Assembly (NCBI GenBank): GCA_028095005.1
Contig: CM051459.1
Location: 120,377,431-120,441,430 of the forward strand
Direction of reading: 5' to 3'
DNA: 64,000 bases
From: Rhynchospora pubera
Taxonomy: Eukaryota; Streptophyta; Magnoliopsida; Poales; Cyperaceae
This document shows, piece after piece, positions 23,863-36,391 of this stretch. Under the pieces are notes generated by a model, which saw only the letters and a list, made by a program, of their open reading frames with translations, was not told the origin of the DNA and did no database searches. Position 1 is the first letter of the stretch; every line of letters begins with the position of its first letter. The translations under genes and the position numbers were made by a program.

Positions 23863-25273
23863 ATAAGGCGCTAATCATACTTTATAAACTCAAAAATAAA
23901 TCATAAAATATAATTACGTGACTTTTGGCCAAAATGAAATGCTCGAAATGCTTCAAAATATTTGTTTAGTTGGCAAATATATAGTCCCTACACGTGGATT
24001 CTAATTGCAGTTTTGACTTCGAAACTACCAATGACTATTGTTTGATATTATTGTTGTTACAAAATACTTTCAATAAATTTGCAAGTTTATTTTATTATTG
24101 ATTTAAACATTGATATATAACAATTAACTTATTCACAGCACTCTTACCAGCATTGTTAAAAAAGAATGTTCAAAATTTTACGTTAATTAAACATTTTTAT
24201 TTTGTTACAAACATATTTTCAAATAAAATACAATTTCATATTTTGAATACCAATTCAAATATGAGTGATAAATAACTTCGATCTTCAAATCATTCTTGAG
24301 TCATTTATAAAAATGACAACCAAAATTTTTGGATTAATTAAAGATTTCATAAAATATAATAAAAAATGAATAACAAACAAAAAATTGGAAAATTTTTGAA
24401 CTAAAAATGTGTATTGTTTCACCAAATATAAGACGAGTATAATTTATAACAAACAATTATACATCATTACATGTTTCGAATTTCAACGACAATAATTAGA
24501 CTTGACTGTAGCTAGTTGATTGTCTCATTATTGACAGAATGATTGGAAGTTGTGTGATGCAGACGAAATAAGCAGCAGTGTTTCGTTTGGCGAATATTAT
24601 CATGGAAGCGCTCAACAACAGGTTTGTCAGGTTGAATAACAGTTGAACAATCACTTATCATTATAATTCTGAAAAAAGAAAATTGGAGGCAGAGGAGACG
24701 AATATTGCAGATTTGCAGAATGATACCAGGTATTACCAACAAGGATTCCTGGTCCCGGGACAAAAAGCTGAGAACCAGCTTAGCGAGTAGCGAGCCCAAG
24801 CAGAGATTGTCACTTGACGATTCAGTTCAATTTTAAGGTTCAAAGATAGAAAATAAGAGGGAATTGAAGGAGATGGCATGTGAGAAATTGCCTGACTTGA
24901 GCTCAGTACGTTCTCTCTCACGTCTCCCTCCAAATCATACGCCGACATTAGTGTCACTTTCTATATCCCTACTCACCTGAATTTATCTCGCTGTTGGTAT
25001 TATGCAACCTCTAACCCTGTGGTCAATTGTGTTTCTGCCCAATAAATTCGTATTAGTCAAATGTGTCAATCAAGGGGAACAATATATATTTGTTGGTATT
25101 AACTATTAACCTAAACATGGTTTGTGCAGCTGAAAAGTTGTAGTTTATGAGAATCACTATTTGATTTAATGGCAAAAAAACGTTAAACATCATAAGTATA
25201 GATTGCAAGTTAAAAAAATATATATATATCACATGTAGATATTAATTTTGGAAAAAATGTTAAAAAGGTTTGA
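23863..25273. other. Intergenic, nothing recognised
   Basis: Two overlapping minus-strand ORFs (24512-24799, 24733-24957) have no recognisable domain and lie in different frames. The rest is AT-rich. Confidence 0.35.
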
Positions 25274-25281
25274 CTTCAGTC

Positions 25282-25968
25282 CAGTGGCGAGTCCAGACTT
25301 TTTTTAAGCATGGGCACAATAAAATATTATTAAATTAAATATAAAAAATAATAATATTTTAGAAAATTCTGCCATGAGGTCCAATTTCTTAATCGGGCTT
25401 CGATCACAACCGTTCATGAGTGCTAATAAATTAACTTTTCTTGAAAATGAATGGTTGAGATTAAAGCCCAATTAAAAATTAGACCTCATGGCAGAATTTC
25501 CCTAATATTTTTAATAAAATATTAATTTTTAAATCTAATTTTAAAACAATTTATATTGTTTTAACAAATAATATTAGTAAATAATTTTATTGTCATCAAA
25601 TTAACTATTTTGATTGGAGAGTTATATTCAATTTCGCCTACACACAAATACACAATAACTATATCTATATTGTTTTTTCCATTAATCTTTTGCTATATTA
25701 AATTAAAAAAATAATGTATTGTGGCCCATAAATCACCTATTCATCTTTTCTTATTTCTTTTCCCATGTCATTGTAAAGCATTAGATCAATGAAATGTCAG
25801 AAAAGAAAAACATAATGGATTGTTAAAAGCCCAGTCTTAAAGTTCAAGTGTAGGCACAGTCAAATTTGAAGCCTAGGCACCTTTAAAATATCTATACATT
25901 AGACTTTTATTTTTGAAAAACAAGTCTGGGCAAGTGCCCAGACTTGCTACTTATTGGCCTCGCCACTA
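25282..25968. mobile_element. Nonautonomous hAT element, 687 bp
   Basis: Ends are CAGTGGCGAG / CTCGCCACTA. The flanks CTTCAGTC (25274-25281) and CTCCAGTC (25969-25976) match at 7 of 8 bases, the 8-bp duplication of hAT transposons. The end resembles Tip100-type CAGTGGCGGAGCC. No transposase is present. A second MITE is nested at 25361-25502. Confidence 0.8.
25361..25502. mobile_element. Nested MULE-type MITE, 142 bp
   Basis: Long inverted repeats (AAATTCTGCCATGAGGTC and inverse) with identical TAATATTTT at 25352-25360 and 25503-25511. The 9-bp duplication indicates Mutator-like insertion, into an already resident hAT element. Confidence 0.85.
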
Positions 25969-26186
25969 CTCCAGTCTATTTTTTTCAAAAAAAAGGAAAA
26001 GGAAAGTTATTTATGTTTATTTGATATTAGTGTTAGTGAAGACTAATAAATATATTGGCCTCCCACTCTTTTTTTTTTTAAAAAAAAATGTATGATATCA
26101 ATTACATGATCAGTTTATATTCCAATTAGTTAAGATACGGTAATTGCGCTAAGTGAACTATGAGCAAATATAGCTTAATGATCTTA

Positions 26187-26486
26187 GGCCATGTTTGGAT
26201 AATTAGGAATAAGGGCTATTTTAGACTAAATAGCTATTCGGGACTAAGAAACTATCCAAACAGTCCAGAATTAAGGGCTTATTCTTAATCAGACTAAGAT
26301 TAGTTAATCCGACATTTTGTTAGAATAAGAGTTGAGATTAGAAAGAAAAGCTCATTATTTATTCTTTTCTCATCCAAACAAAAAGTCTTAATCTGAGATT
26401 AAGCTTTTTCTTAAGAATTTAGGATTAAGAATCTTAATCCTGAATAACTAATCCTACCGTTAATCTCATACGATCCAAACAGAGCC
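26187..26486. mobile_element. Tourist-like MITE, 300 bp
   Basis: Ends are GGCCATGTTTGGAT / ATCCAAACAGAGCC, with TTA on each side. The inside consists of repeated 'TTAATC/GATTAA' motifs. It lacks the core shared by the smaller MITEs. Confidence 0.85.
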
Positions 26487-26761
26487 TTAGATATTACGTA
26501 AGAACAAATGAAGAGTCAAATACACTAATAATGTTTCATGTTAAGTAGTTTGTAGCTATAATGTTAAAATGTTTTCAACATAAATACAACCATGAGACAC
26601 TTGGCCATAAAATGCAGCGCCACATAAGATCAGTAAAGTTACCCAGAGACACCTCACCCACCTTCTGACCAAAAACTCATCAGCAGGGGGCTTCCTTGCC
26701 ATCTCAACCATTTCAGCAAATCTTACTTGCACTATTCTGACCTTGTACTATTGCAAACAAA

Positions 26762-27203
26762 ATGACACCTCTCTCAACCTCTCAATTCATTTATGAAGAA
26801 CCAGCCATTCAACTTCTTTCAAAAGAGATGTCAGAAAGTCTTCTTATGAAATTTGCAGACAGGAGTGAATTTGATTTTGAGTACGAGAAAAGCGGCTTGT
26901 GGTCGCCACCTGTCCGTCGGTCAGTGTTTTTGAGCCCATCTGGGGTGATATTGACCAACGATGATATGCTAGGAGAGCTAAGAATGGCCATGGATTATCA
27001 TCAATACAACAAAAGAAGAAAGGTACACAAATCAAATTTCATGGTTTATGAATTTAAACATAGAAGTGTATAAATTTGTATACTGCATTTGTTTCCTACT
27101 TTTCGGTTTGAATGATTATGATTTTGATACTTGCTTTCGTTTTCCTTTGGTTTTGCAGGTCTTTTGTTGCTGGTTTTTTAGATCATGGATGTGTTGCGCA
27201 TGA
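26762..27203 (+). CDS. Small plant protein with Cys/aromatic tail
   Basis: Predicted exons 26762-27022 and 27159-27203, with a GT-AG intron preceded by TTTTGCAG, give 101 aa. The first exon encodes a soluble acidic part (LLSKEMSESLLMKFAD, FDFEYEKSGLWSPPVRRSVF) and a basic KRRK. Exon 2 adds VFCCWFFRSWMCCA, a hydrophobic tail with four cysteines that could be lipid-modified. Reading through the intron instead gives 103 aa without the cysteines. The segment FDFEYEKSGLWSPPVRRSVFLS looks conserved in small uncharacterised plant proteins as I remember them, but I can name no function. There is no signal peptide. A leader with an in-frame stop precedes the ATG. Confidence 0.65.
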
Positions 27204-27619
27204 TCACACTCGTCAGAAAATTTTCTTTTTCCATTTTTCTTTTCCCTTTTTTTTTCCCGTGTAGCGTGATATAGCTAGCAGAATGAGGAATGATCTGTAT
27301 CATGATCAAAAGAGATTTGTATTCTTTATATTCTGCAAGGAAAATGTACCATGATATCATGATAGTAAAAGGTGAGAGTTTTCTTTTATTTGTGCTTTGG
27401 ATCTGTAAATACTAGTATATATACAAAAAGTTTTGGTATTCTAAAAGCTCAGACCCGTGTTATGGTTTTGAACCAAATAGCTTCATTACTTGACAATTAT
27501 TCCGTTCCTCTTATTTACATATCAACTATCCTGTTTCCTTCCCTTCCTGAAAACCATGTTAGGAAACAATCTAACTATAACACATCAACAGAAAACTTAA
27601 AAACACTATAAAATGCTTG

Positions 27620-30600
27620 TCAAACTGGGGCTGGGATCCCTTCCTCCAAAGCTTCCTTGCCAGTAATTCCTTCTTTCAAGTTTTTAAAATAGACCTCATA
27701 ATCCTTCTCTGGTGGTGGATTTGTAGGGTCCACTACAAAAGGCTCGCTGAATGGTACTGTACTTTTAACCTACATTTTACAACCAAAAAATCAGTGTGCA
27801 CGACTCCGAAATTTTATAACGTAATACTTGCATCGAGATACCATTTTTGTTTCTCAAATATTGTTGTGCCTGCCGGTATCAAGTCGGTGGTAAAACCAAG
27901 TTCATGTGCAGTTAGATTCAGGATCGATATGCCTATGACCCAGGTACTGAAAACTAATGAAGTTTCTTTACAAGCTTTACCTCAAAAGTCTTGTCACAAG
28001 CATATGGGCTATCTAGAGCTGCTATGCATATCTGTGCTATCTCCTCTCTTGAAACCTTGCCCTGCAATTACAGATATTAAAACCTCAAGGTTATACGGGT
28101 AGCTGCATCACAGATATTTGATAACCATCCTGCACAATCCTCTATACCCCGCATTTCAGAAAAAAAAAATGATTCCTCCTCCATCAGTATTTTTCCTTTA
28201 GAAACCATGGGGATAAATGACACGTACAATTAAAAATAATATTTGAATATCTGAGGCTTCTATTGGATATATTACATTTTGAAGGCATAAACAGTATTTA
28301 AGGGCTCTGTAGGAATGCATTTTCACTTCTTTTGTTTTCTATAATAAAAAGCTATTATGGTAAAAGTAGAGATACCGTTATGTTGTCTCCTTGGTCAAAT
28401 ACCAGATCAGCTCCAGCTGGCTCCTCAGTCAATGCACAAGGTCGAACAATTGCGTAAGAAATGCCGCTCTCTCTTATCACATCTTCTCCCTACACCCACA
28501 AGTTTGTACAATAGAAAATTGATGGGTAAAGAATGACTATAATAGAATTGTAAGCTATCTAAGGATATTTCTGGATCTCCTACATGCAAAGCTCAAAAAT
28601 TGTGTGCGAATATTGCTGTGGTTAGTGTGTGAAAACATTGCGAATGAATGCTAGTTGGGGTAGTACGGAAAGAGTGCTAATTTATGCTAATCAGAATAGT
28701 GCAAATGTTGGATAACCAAACACTATTGAGTGAAGAGAGATGCATTAGCAATGCATCCAAATGGGAATAGCCAGCATCATTCTCAGGTTAGTACTATTCT
28801 CAGCATCCAAATACACCATTACTAGGTATAATCAAGAGGTCATTTCATAATGTTGAAAGAAATAATCATTACAATTCAAGCAAGTTATGAGGTAAGCTAA
28901 GTGCTCTGTAAACACTCCATCTTTAGCTCCAAATCTTTATTTTCTGATTTAAATATCCAATCTGAGGCACTCAAGCGTCCAAAGTAATTCTTTCTCCCCC
29001 AAAGAAAAAACATAATAAATAAGCCAACAAATTCAAATAATAGTTTTCTATAAGAATTCACTTTGTAGATCACATTGAGATCCTCAGATTAATCATTTGA
29101 ATTACGAATATGAAACATTGAAGCCAAAGCATGAGTTGATCTGTGCTTTGCAGAGCATTTTAGCCTAATTCTTATGGTTTTAACCAGTTTAACTCCGTTT
29201 GTTTTTTAACCTATAAAATAAGTATTAACCTGCTTCAGGTCTTAAGGTATATACATAAAAGAATGGGAATAACCCGTACGGACAGAAATGATAAGAAAAC
29301 ACAATATACAGGTGTATATCCCGTATGCAAAACCAGACTTATCTACCCATTGAGGATGGACCTATATACAGGAAAATGACCCGAAAGCAATAGGAACTTG
29401 AGCATTGGCCGAGAAAGGGGGAAGTAAGGTATCTGAATGAAATATTTTGCAGTTTGCATGGGTGTAAATTTTGAAGAGCCTAAGCATAGAATTGTCAACG
29501 TAATTTCATTTCCATCTTCAAAAATATTATCAAGACATAAATAATGTGAAAGCATAGTTAAAGAGCAATGCACAAACCTTCAGTTTGTATGTTAGTATAA
29601 ATCCTAGCTCTTTGTTCAATCGAACAGCAGGAGGTTGTTTGCTTAAATCAAGTCCTGGCCTGTCAGGTCTTGTTACTCCAGCAGAACTAACATGCACAAG
29701 CCTACAGGCATAAAACTATAAGAATCAAATTCTATATCAAACTACATCAGGATTGGAAACATGAGGCATATCTGATGAAAATATTTTAAATGAAGTTAAT
29801 TGGGTTGAACTGAGGATTAATTACACAGTTGAGGTTCCACGAAAAATATATTCCTACTTTGATGCATATTTTGAGAGTTGAGACTAATCACTATGAAGGG
29901 AACCAGTACTGGTATATTAATGTTACGGTACTGAACTCAATAGAAAAATAAAAAACAGTAAAGAATAACCTTGGTGTGATTGGTTCATTAATGTATGCCC
30001 TTATAGATGAGAAAGGAAGCTCAAATGGGCCTTCTACAAAAGTTGGATTCAGCTTTCCATCATATTCGAATTTGCTAAACATAAGCTAAGAAGCAAAAGA
30101 TGTATAACCACGGTTAGTCTGTTATATGATGTTAAAAGTTCTCACAAATCAGAAGAACAAGAGCCAACTTTTATAATTATAACCAGGATACAAAAAACAG
30201 GATATACAAAAGGGGATTAAAAAACAGGATATACAAAAGGGGATTCAGTGGTAAAGGGCATGCATGGTATTTAGATATTTTGCAGGTGTGTTCCTTGCAG
30301 ACGCATGGGTAGATATCATAAAGGTATACAGGAATAAAGATGAGATTTTAAGTCTCACCTGTAGTGAGATGATATTGCTTGGATCAAATTCAGGCGCATC
30401 CGGCAATGTCCGAGCACGAAAAACTGCCCTTAGTGAAGAAAAAGGCACTTTTACCTGACCAAATGATAGGGCCAACAAAAAAGAAAGAATGGAAGTTAAA
30501 ACAAATTCAAGCATAAGACAGAGATATGTATTTGCAAAGGGGCTGATAACAACCACATAAAGAAATCACCTAAAAATGACCAAAATGCACAGTATACTTT

Positions 30601-33600
30601 ATAAGATAAAGATGTTTTCTAACATGAGAATATGTTCCAAGTCAAAACCAGTGAATTGTGTTTCATAGAGAAAAAATGTCAGCAGTTTGACAGTGCATTT
30701 TTGGGGCAAAAAGCATGGTGTATGTTGTAAATGCTCAATTTGGAACTTACCGTCTGCCACTGGTCTTTGACAGTGTCAAAGAAGCCAGTGTAGCCAACTG
30801 TGTCCCACTCAGAGCTTGTACGTACAATAAGTTTGTAGCGCCTGCCATTCCCCTTGACCCTTAATTCAATCCCATCATATGCAGAAAGGTCTTCCGGAAT
30901 TGAGAAGTTCTGCATCACATAACAATTATAATCGTATAATTGCTCCCAGTTTGCTTCTGGAAGATGGCATGTTAATAAGCAGAATGACATTTCTAACTCA
31001 CAAAGTAAAAGAAAAAGAAATTGATGGTAATTGCAATCAACATTATCCCTCCATCTTCAAAAATGTTTGAAATAAGAATGTACTTACTATAAAATATAAA
31101 CTAATAGTAGGGACCCCCAACAAACATGAGAGATTTCTTTCTTCTTTTTTGTTACTATTGGAAAAGGCAAGGACCATTTACATTTTTGTGACAATTAGTG
31201 GTCACCTCATGCATAAGTTTATTTAAATGAGTGAAAAGAGATGCATAGACAAAACCTAGGAAACACAAATCAGGGAACTTAAACATTGATTGCTTGTGTC
31301 TTAAAATAGCACAGAACTTAAACATTGACATTGCAGTTGCGGACTTGTGGTACCACTAGGATTGATGCATATTAATCTGGCAAAGACATGTTTGCTTCAC
31401 ATTTCAAAATGGGGAACCCCTTCAACTTAATTAGCACAGAACTATAAAAGGTAATGTGAAGAATTGTAAGCCCAGGCAAGACTAAAATATGATAATTCCC
31501 TTAAACAGGTTTTATTAAACATCATCTAAACTGGTATGGCATTACCTTCGTTCTGATACTTGTGAAGCCACCATTGTTTGAAGTGGAAACAACACCTGAC
31601 AGCACAAGTTATCTTAGGTAAGTTCGTATGAAAAGGCATCAGCAGTTAACCTGAGATAATTTTTAAGGCAACAAAAGAACAAACCTTTAAACAAGCCGGT
31701 GGGCCCACCAGTCTCAGACCCAGTTGGGTCAATTTGAAATAAGCTTTCACTAACACCTCCCATTACCACATCATCAAGTGCTCCCCATATAAGCTTTCCA
31801 GATAAATTGCCTATTTATGACGAATTTTAAAAGAAGTCATAATTTAAATGAAAATATGCAAACACAGTAGAATTTTTATAAGCCATCTCAATTTATACCC
31901 TGGAATCCAAATAGTAATTTCCCATCCCTAAGGCCAACACTATTCTTCACAGCACTAACCAAATTTTGCATCCCCAGGTACTCCACCTTTTCTGGAGGGT
32001 CACCTTTAATCTGTATAAATAAAAAGTCGAGCAACAAAATATTTGTAGTCATATAATATAGTTAGGAAGGAGACAGATTTTCGGTTTTTTTAACTGAGAA
32101 TATGCCAGCAGAGTTTGAAAAATTTCAATGTTTGAGATAAAAGGAATTCAGATTTACCTCAGGTTCAAAGAACTTGATTCCCTGTAAAATTAGAAAGTGA
32201 TAAGGGAAAATTAGTCGAATCTTTCAGCTTTATATATAATAAAAGAATCTAAGAACAGATCAAGTATATTACTTGCTTGTACTTTTGGCGATCAGGAGTA
32301 TCACCTTCTTTAGGGCCCACTATAACAGATACTGCATTTATGACTTTCTTCACCCCCTTAAAATACTCTGGGTTAAGGGTCTCTGCTTTTGTGACATCTC
32401 CAATACTCTGCAAATGTGATCAACTATACCTTTAAAAATACTAGTAAATACTCTAAAACAATTTGCATTTAAGAATTTTAAACACAACTGTTGTTTTATT
32501 TTTTACTTCAATTATTCCGTGGGGAGAAATGACAAAGCTGACCTCAATGAAACTTTTTGAATAAAAATGGGGGTCAAGCCCTCATCTTTTCATTAGAATT
32601 AAAGTGTATTACAAAAAAAAATTAGCCAGTGGCTAATTGAAAAAAGAAAGTAAACAAGAAGACCTCAATGAAACTAAATATGATTCATCTTGAAATTAAT
32701 GCATTGAGGAAACTAGATTGAAAATTCTTAATGTGTATCATACAGGACCTATATCCTTGTCATGTGTTAAACCTAAACCCATTCTACTAGCATTGACTAT
32801 CACATTACAGCTCCAACTGACATTACAGCCTTCTTTTAATTCCTAAACAAAGTAAGGACATTTTTGGAAGTTGTGCAAAATGATGGATTTCCTACACTAT
32901 TCTGATAATGTAGGTTCATTTTGCAAATTTACCAAAACAATAGATATTATAAGACCAAAAGCAAATAACATCAGCGGCTCATGGCTAACCAAGTCAATGT
33001 CAGGTCCAAACATACTTCTTGCCTTCTCTTCATTTCTAACCTAAATACAAAAATAAAATTTAGAAATCACAAATTATATTCAAAATAAGAAATCAACAAA
33101 AGTTCACAAAATATGAAAAAAAAGCGGTCTTTTGGTTGAACTACGGTACCAGAATTCGAACAGGGACCCCTTTATTGCGCAAGATGTCAACTACTCTACA
33201 GCCGACACCACCAGTCGCTCCAGTGACCAAAACTGTACCAGAAGCTTTCATCTTCTTTGGAATCTCACCTGGTTCTGGGCTTGTGACTTTCTCAATAAGA
33301 GACTCTACAAACTTTCAAAATATAAAAGTAATATCAGTGTAAACGATGCGAACTTCCGTGAGTAAGTAGAGTAAAATTACAATACCCCAAACAAATATTA
33401 GGTACAGATTTGACTATGAGACTCTGAGATGCTGCAAACAAATTCAGAAGATCGCAAAACCAACAGAAGTAATAAAAGAGTTCATAACAAATGCAAAGAA
33501 TCACAAAGCAACATTAAATCCAAACAGATAGGCCCTCAAAAAAAAAAAAATCCAAACATATAAAATATTATGTAACAGATATTATTTGAGGTGGAGATAC

Positions 33601-35343
33601 AACCTCAATTTATTGTTGCTTTTAGAATTTGGTGTAGTGCTATCCTTTGGACTTTATGGAAAAATAGAAATAAATGTGAAGGAGACAGTGAGGAGGTTGG
33701 CACCATCGTTGTCAGAATTGCCCATACAAATTGAGGATGATACTCGAGCTGGAACTGAGATAGAGGAAAGTTTTGGAAGAATGCTACAGGACATATGGCA
33801 ACCCAATGGAGTCAGAGCAATGTTGGGGCTTAATCGAGATTGATGTGTGATTTTATTCTGCCATGTAATAGAGCCAGGAGGGATTGGGGTTTAAAACTTA
33901 ATTTCATCGAGTACTTTTGTTATCTGTTCTTGTTATATTGTTACTGTTGGCCTGTTGGGTGCTGTTTGTTTGATGTGTATTTGGTTGTGATAGTTAGGGA
34001 ACGCTGGTACAATGCTGGTACCAGTGTAATTCTTAGGATTCAGCTAGTGTAACAACGTTTGCTTCTATTAATGGAAGTGGTAGGCCTATGGCCTACTTGT
34101 TTTCCAAAAAAAAAATGTAACAGATATTATGCCGAAAAAGAAATACTGGCATAAGTTTTGAGTTGACTTTTTTTGAGTTGTTTCACTAGATATATAATAA
34201 CTTCCTTTTTTGGGCTAATATCTGAATATCACCTCAAAAGGTCATTTAGGAACATAGGTATTTGCAGAGGTTGCAAAGAATAATATATAAGTTTCCCAAG
34301 GGTGAATATGAAAAACAATGAGCAGTCTACATAGAAAAAATGATAACGTAAAAAAAAATGATAAGCAACAGATACCTTGAGGGGATTTGGCGGCCCGTTG
34401 AAGAAAAACAGTGTCCTTAAAAATCTACCAATGTCCCACGATTCACGTGTGGTTGATGCAAGTACTTTTCCCCTGTATGATTTTAAATACGATCTCTGGC
34501 TTCTTCTATGAGAAAAGTTGGATATTTGATTGTAACCAACAACAGATGCCTTCTGAAGTGATACAACAGGATAACTCGTAGATGAAATCCCCTGACCAAA
34601 AAGCAATAAATTTAGGCCTGTGCCAGAAATAAATGCATTGCAAGTCTAAATTCCTAAGGATAAACCTCATTGTGGTTGCTTCGCTTGCAACAATATACAC
34701 CAATAAAACCAATGGAGCAGGAACTGATAGACTACCCTTATGTATTCAAAGAAAAATCTACATAGATAACTTGCAAATAATTAGTTAAAATTCGGCATTT
34801 CACTACCTTATCTGTATTAACCCTCGCCAGAATGAGACACCCAATGATTTTTTGAAAGATCATGCATTGTTTCATCTAAAGCAACCAATGACCAATGGTT
34901 AAATGACCTTTCAGTTTTCATACTAACTTACTAAGTGAATCTCAATTGCTTTATGACCAATTTTGTATTAACCAAGAACATGAAATTGCATGGTTTGGTT
35001 TTAGTAATTTTCAATTGGGCTCACAAAACACTTCCCCATGGGACTAAATTATAGTTGGTAAGTTTATTATGTTTGCAAATAAACATGTTTTCCTAGTCCT
35101 AAAATAAGAACAAAGTTGTTGGTTTTGGGTTTCCTAATCAGTAAATCATCAGGTGTTATACAGGAACAAGACCAAGTTAAAATTGAACAAGTTATTTTAA
35201 GCGGAGTTAGTATCTACTCTTGAAATTACATCCACCATTCAACCTACGTAAGGGTATTGGAGAGTAGAAATTACCTGGGAACGAAGTGGAACAGGAATGG
35301 AATAACGGGAAGAGACAATTCCAGTATAATGGCAGCAATCCAT
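27620..35343 (-). CDS. HCF173-family CIA30/Rossmann chloroplast protein
   Basis: Sixteen exons: 35343-35275, 34591-34376, 33311-33150, 33040-32990, 32407-32273, 32181-32158, 32010-31899, 31810-31685, 31595-31546, 30909-30751, 30454-30359, 30085-29970, 29701-29578, 28489-28376, 28061-27981, 27769-27620. All phases join, giving 594 aa. The Ser/Arg-rich first 75 residues resemble a chloroplast transit peptide. A dinucleotide-binding motif TGATGGVG lies at about 125-132. A CIA30 domain (about 250-445, with GNLSGKLIWGALDDVVMGG and VKGNGRRYKLIVRTSS) is inserted into the Rossmann fold, which resumes at VHVSSAGVTR and SYAIVRPCALTEEPAGADL. Arabidopsis HCF173 promotes psbA translation. I cannot tell true HCF173 from its close paralogue, so no symbol is given. 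The family's YxxxK catalytic pair is not seen. Introns hold LINE tails. Confidence 0.88.
32555..32660 (-). mobile_element. LINE/SINE 3' tail in an intron
   Basis: 106-bp insertion between exact copies of GACCTCAATGAAACT (32540-32554 and 32661-32675). On the minus strand it ends in TTCTAATGAAAAGATG... and an A-rich end at 32555. It lies in the intron between exons 4 and 5 of the HCF173-family gene. Confidence 0.75.
33586..34114 (+). mobile_element. 5'-truncated LINE in intron 2
   Basis: A 529-bp insertion flanked by identical 16-bp ATGTAACAGATATTAT (33570-33585 and 34115-34130) and ending in an A run. In the second forward frame it reads IWCSAILWTLWKNRNKCEG, the C-terminal region of a plant LINE ORF2. 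It is inserted antisense to the HCF173-family gene. The 3' end (CTTCTATTAATGGAAGTGG) matches that of the element at 62397-62560. Confidence 0.88.
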
Positions 35344-36233
35344 GCTTTTGGCACGAGTAATCACTAAACTATGCACATTAGTCCTTGGAGATATTTCTAG
35401 ACCAGAAAGAAAGAAGTAGCACTGAGAGTGAATGTGGACCGTGTTGAACGGACGGGAGAGATTGAGACACGTAGGTTTGGCTCAGGGTCAGAGGGTTGAA
35501 TAACTGATGGGAAGGAAGATGTGTCGTGGCGAGTTCTTATTGGTTGATGATGAAGATGGGAAAACTAGGCCTTTCTAGATACTATAATTTACAATTAGGC
35601 CTTGGTAAGTGTTTGTTCTGAAAATTTATTAGCCTTGTATATACTCGTTAACAAATGGAATGGACGTAAATTTACTAATTTATGAAAATCTACTCGTAAA
35701 ATGAATATACAATATGTTAGATTAGTTTGAAGAAATTTTTTATAAAACAAATTGTTGAAATTCATTTCATTTACGAGTGAAATGCATTTGCATACTGGAT
35801 TTGTAAGCTTATAGTTCATTTACTTTAGTATTGATTAAGAAATTAAAAGTTCATTTTCAGGTGTTTATTTTATATTTTTTTATTAATTCAATTATACTAA
35901 GTAATTAAATATTTTTATGAACATATGTAACTGAAAAATTTTTACTGTAAATTTCTACTAGTGATATTAAGCCTTAATGAGGATATGTGAAATATAATTT
36001 CCAACTGGTCTTAACTCATTATCAAGAATTTAAAACTATATATTCACCAGCACGCCTTCGAAAAACAATTTTAAAACTATACAACTTAAAATGATAATAA
36101 ATGCAGGTCTATCCCCAAATTTGTATAATAGATTGTACAAGATTTCAGCTAAAATATGATAATTGACTACATTTTTTTTTCTTTTGCTGTGTTTAGTTGG
36201 GAATAGCAGCTTATATATATATATTGTGTGCTT
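35344..36233. promoter_or_regulatory. Upstream region of the HCF173-family gene
   Basis: Noncoding and moderately AT-rich beyond 35590. It should hold the promoter, but no element is certain. A 74-codon minus-strand ORF (35595-35819) has no motif. Confidence 0.3.
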
Positions 36234-36382
36234 GGCTCCGTTTGTATACCGTGTGGGAAGAAGGGAAGAAGATAAGAAAGGAGGAAATTTATTATAAACA
36301 ATTCAAACTCTTCACAAAATTACACACTTTCCAATATTTCTTCCCTTCTTCCTTTCTTCTCACACCTCATCCAAACGGAGCC
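36234..36382 (+). mobile_element. Tourist-like MITE, core family copy 5
   Basis: 149 bp with ends GGCTCCGTTTGTAT / ATCCAAACGGAGCC and CTT on both sides. It has the core CAATTCAAACTCTTCACAAA and arms of the GGGAAGAAGGGAAGAAG type. Confidence 0.85.
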
Positions 36383-36391
36383 CTTGATAAG

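Noticed and set aside
24512..24957. Two minus-strand ORFs near 24.5-25 kb
   Set aside because: Different frames, no conserved motif, no credible exon structure.
33625..33640. TGGTGTAGTG, possible second CACTA end
   Set aside because: It lies inside the coding part of the LINE insertion, 22 kb from the CACTA terminus, with no subterminal repeats around it.
33586..33843. 85-codon ORF in intron 2 as a gene
   Set aside because: The protein-like signal is in another frame and matches LINE ORF2. The TSDs and A tail show an insertion.
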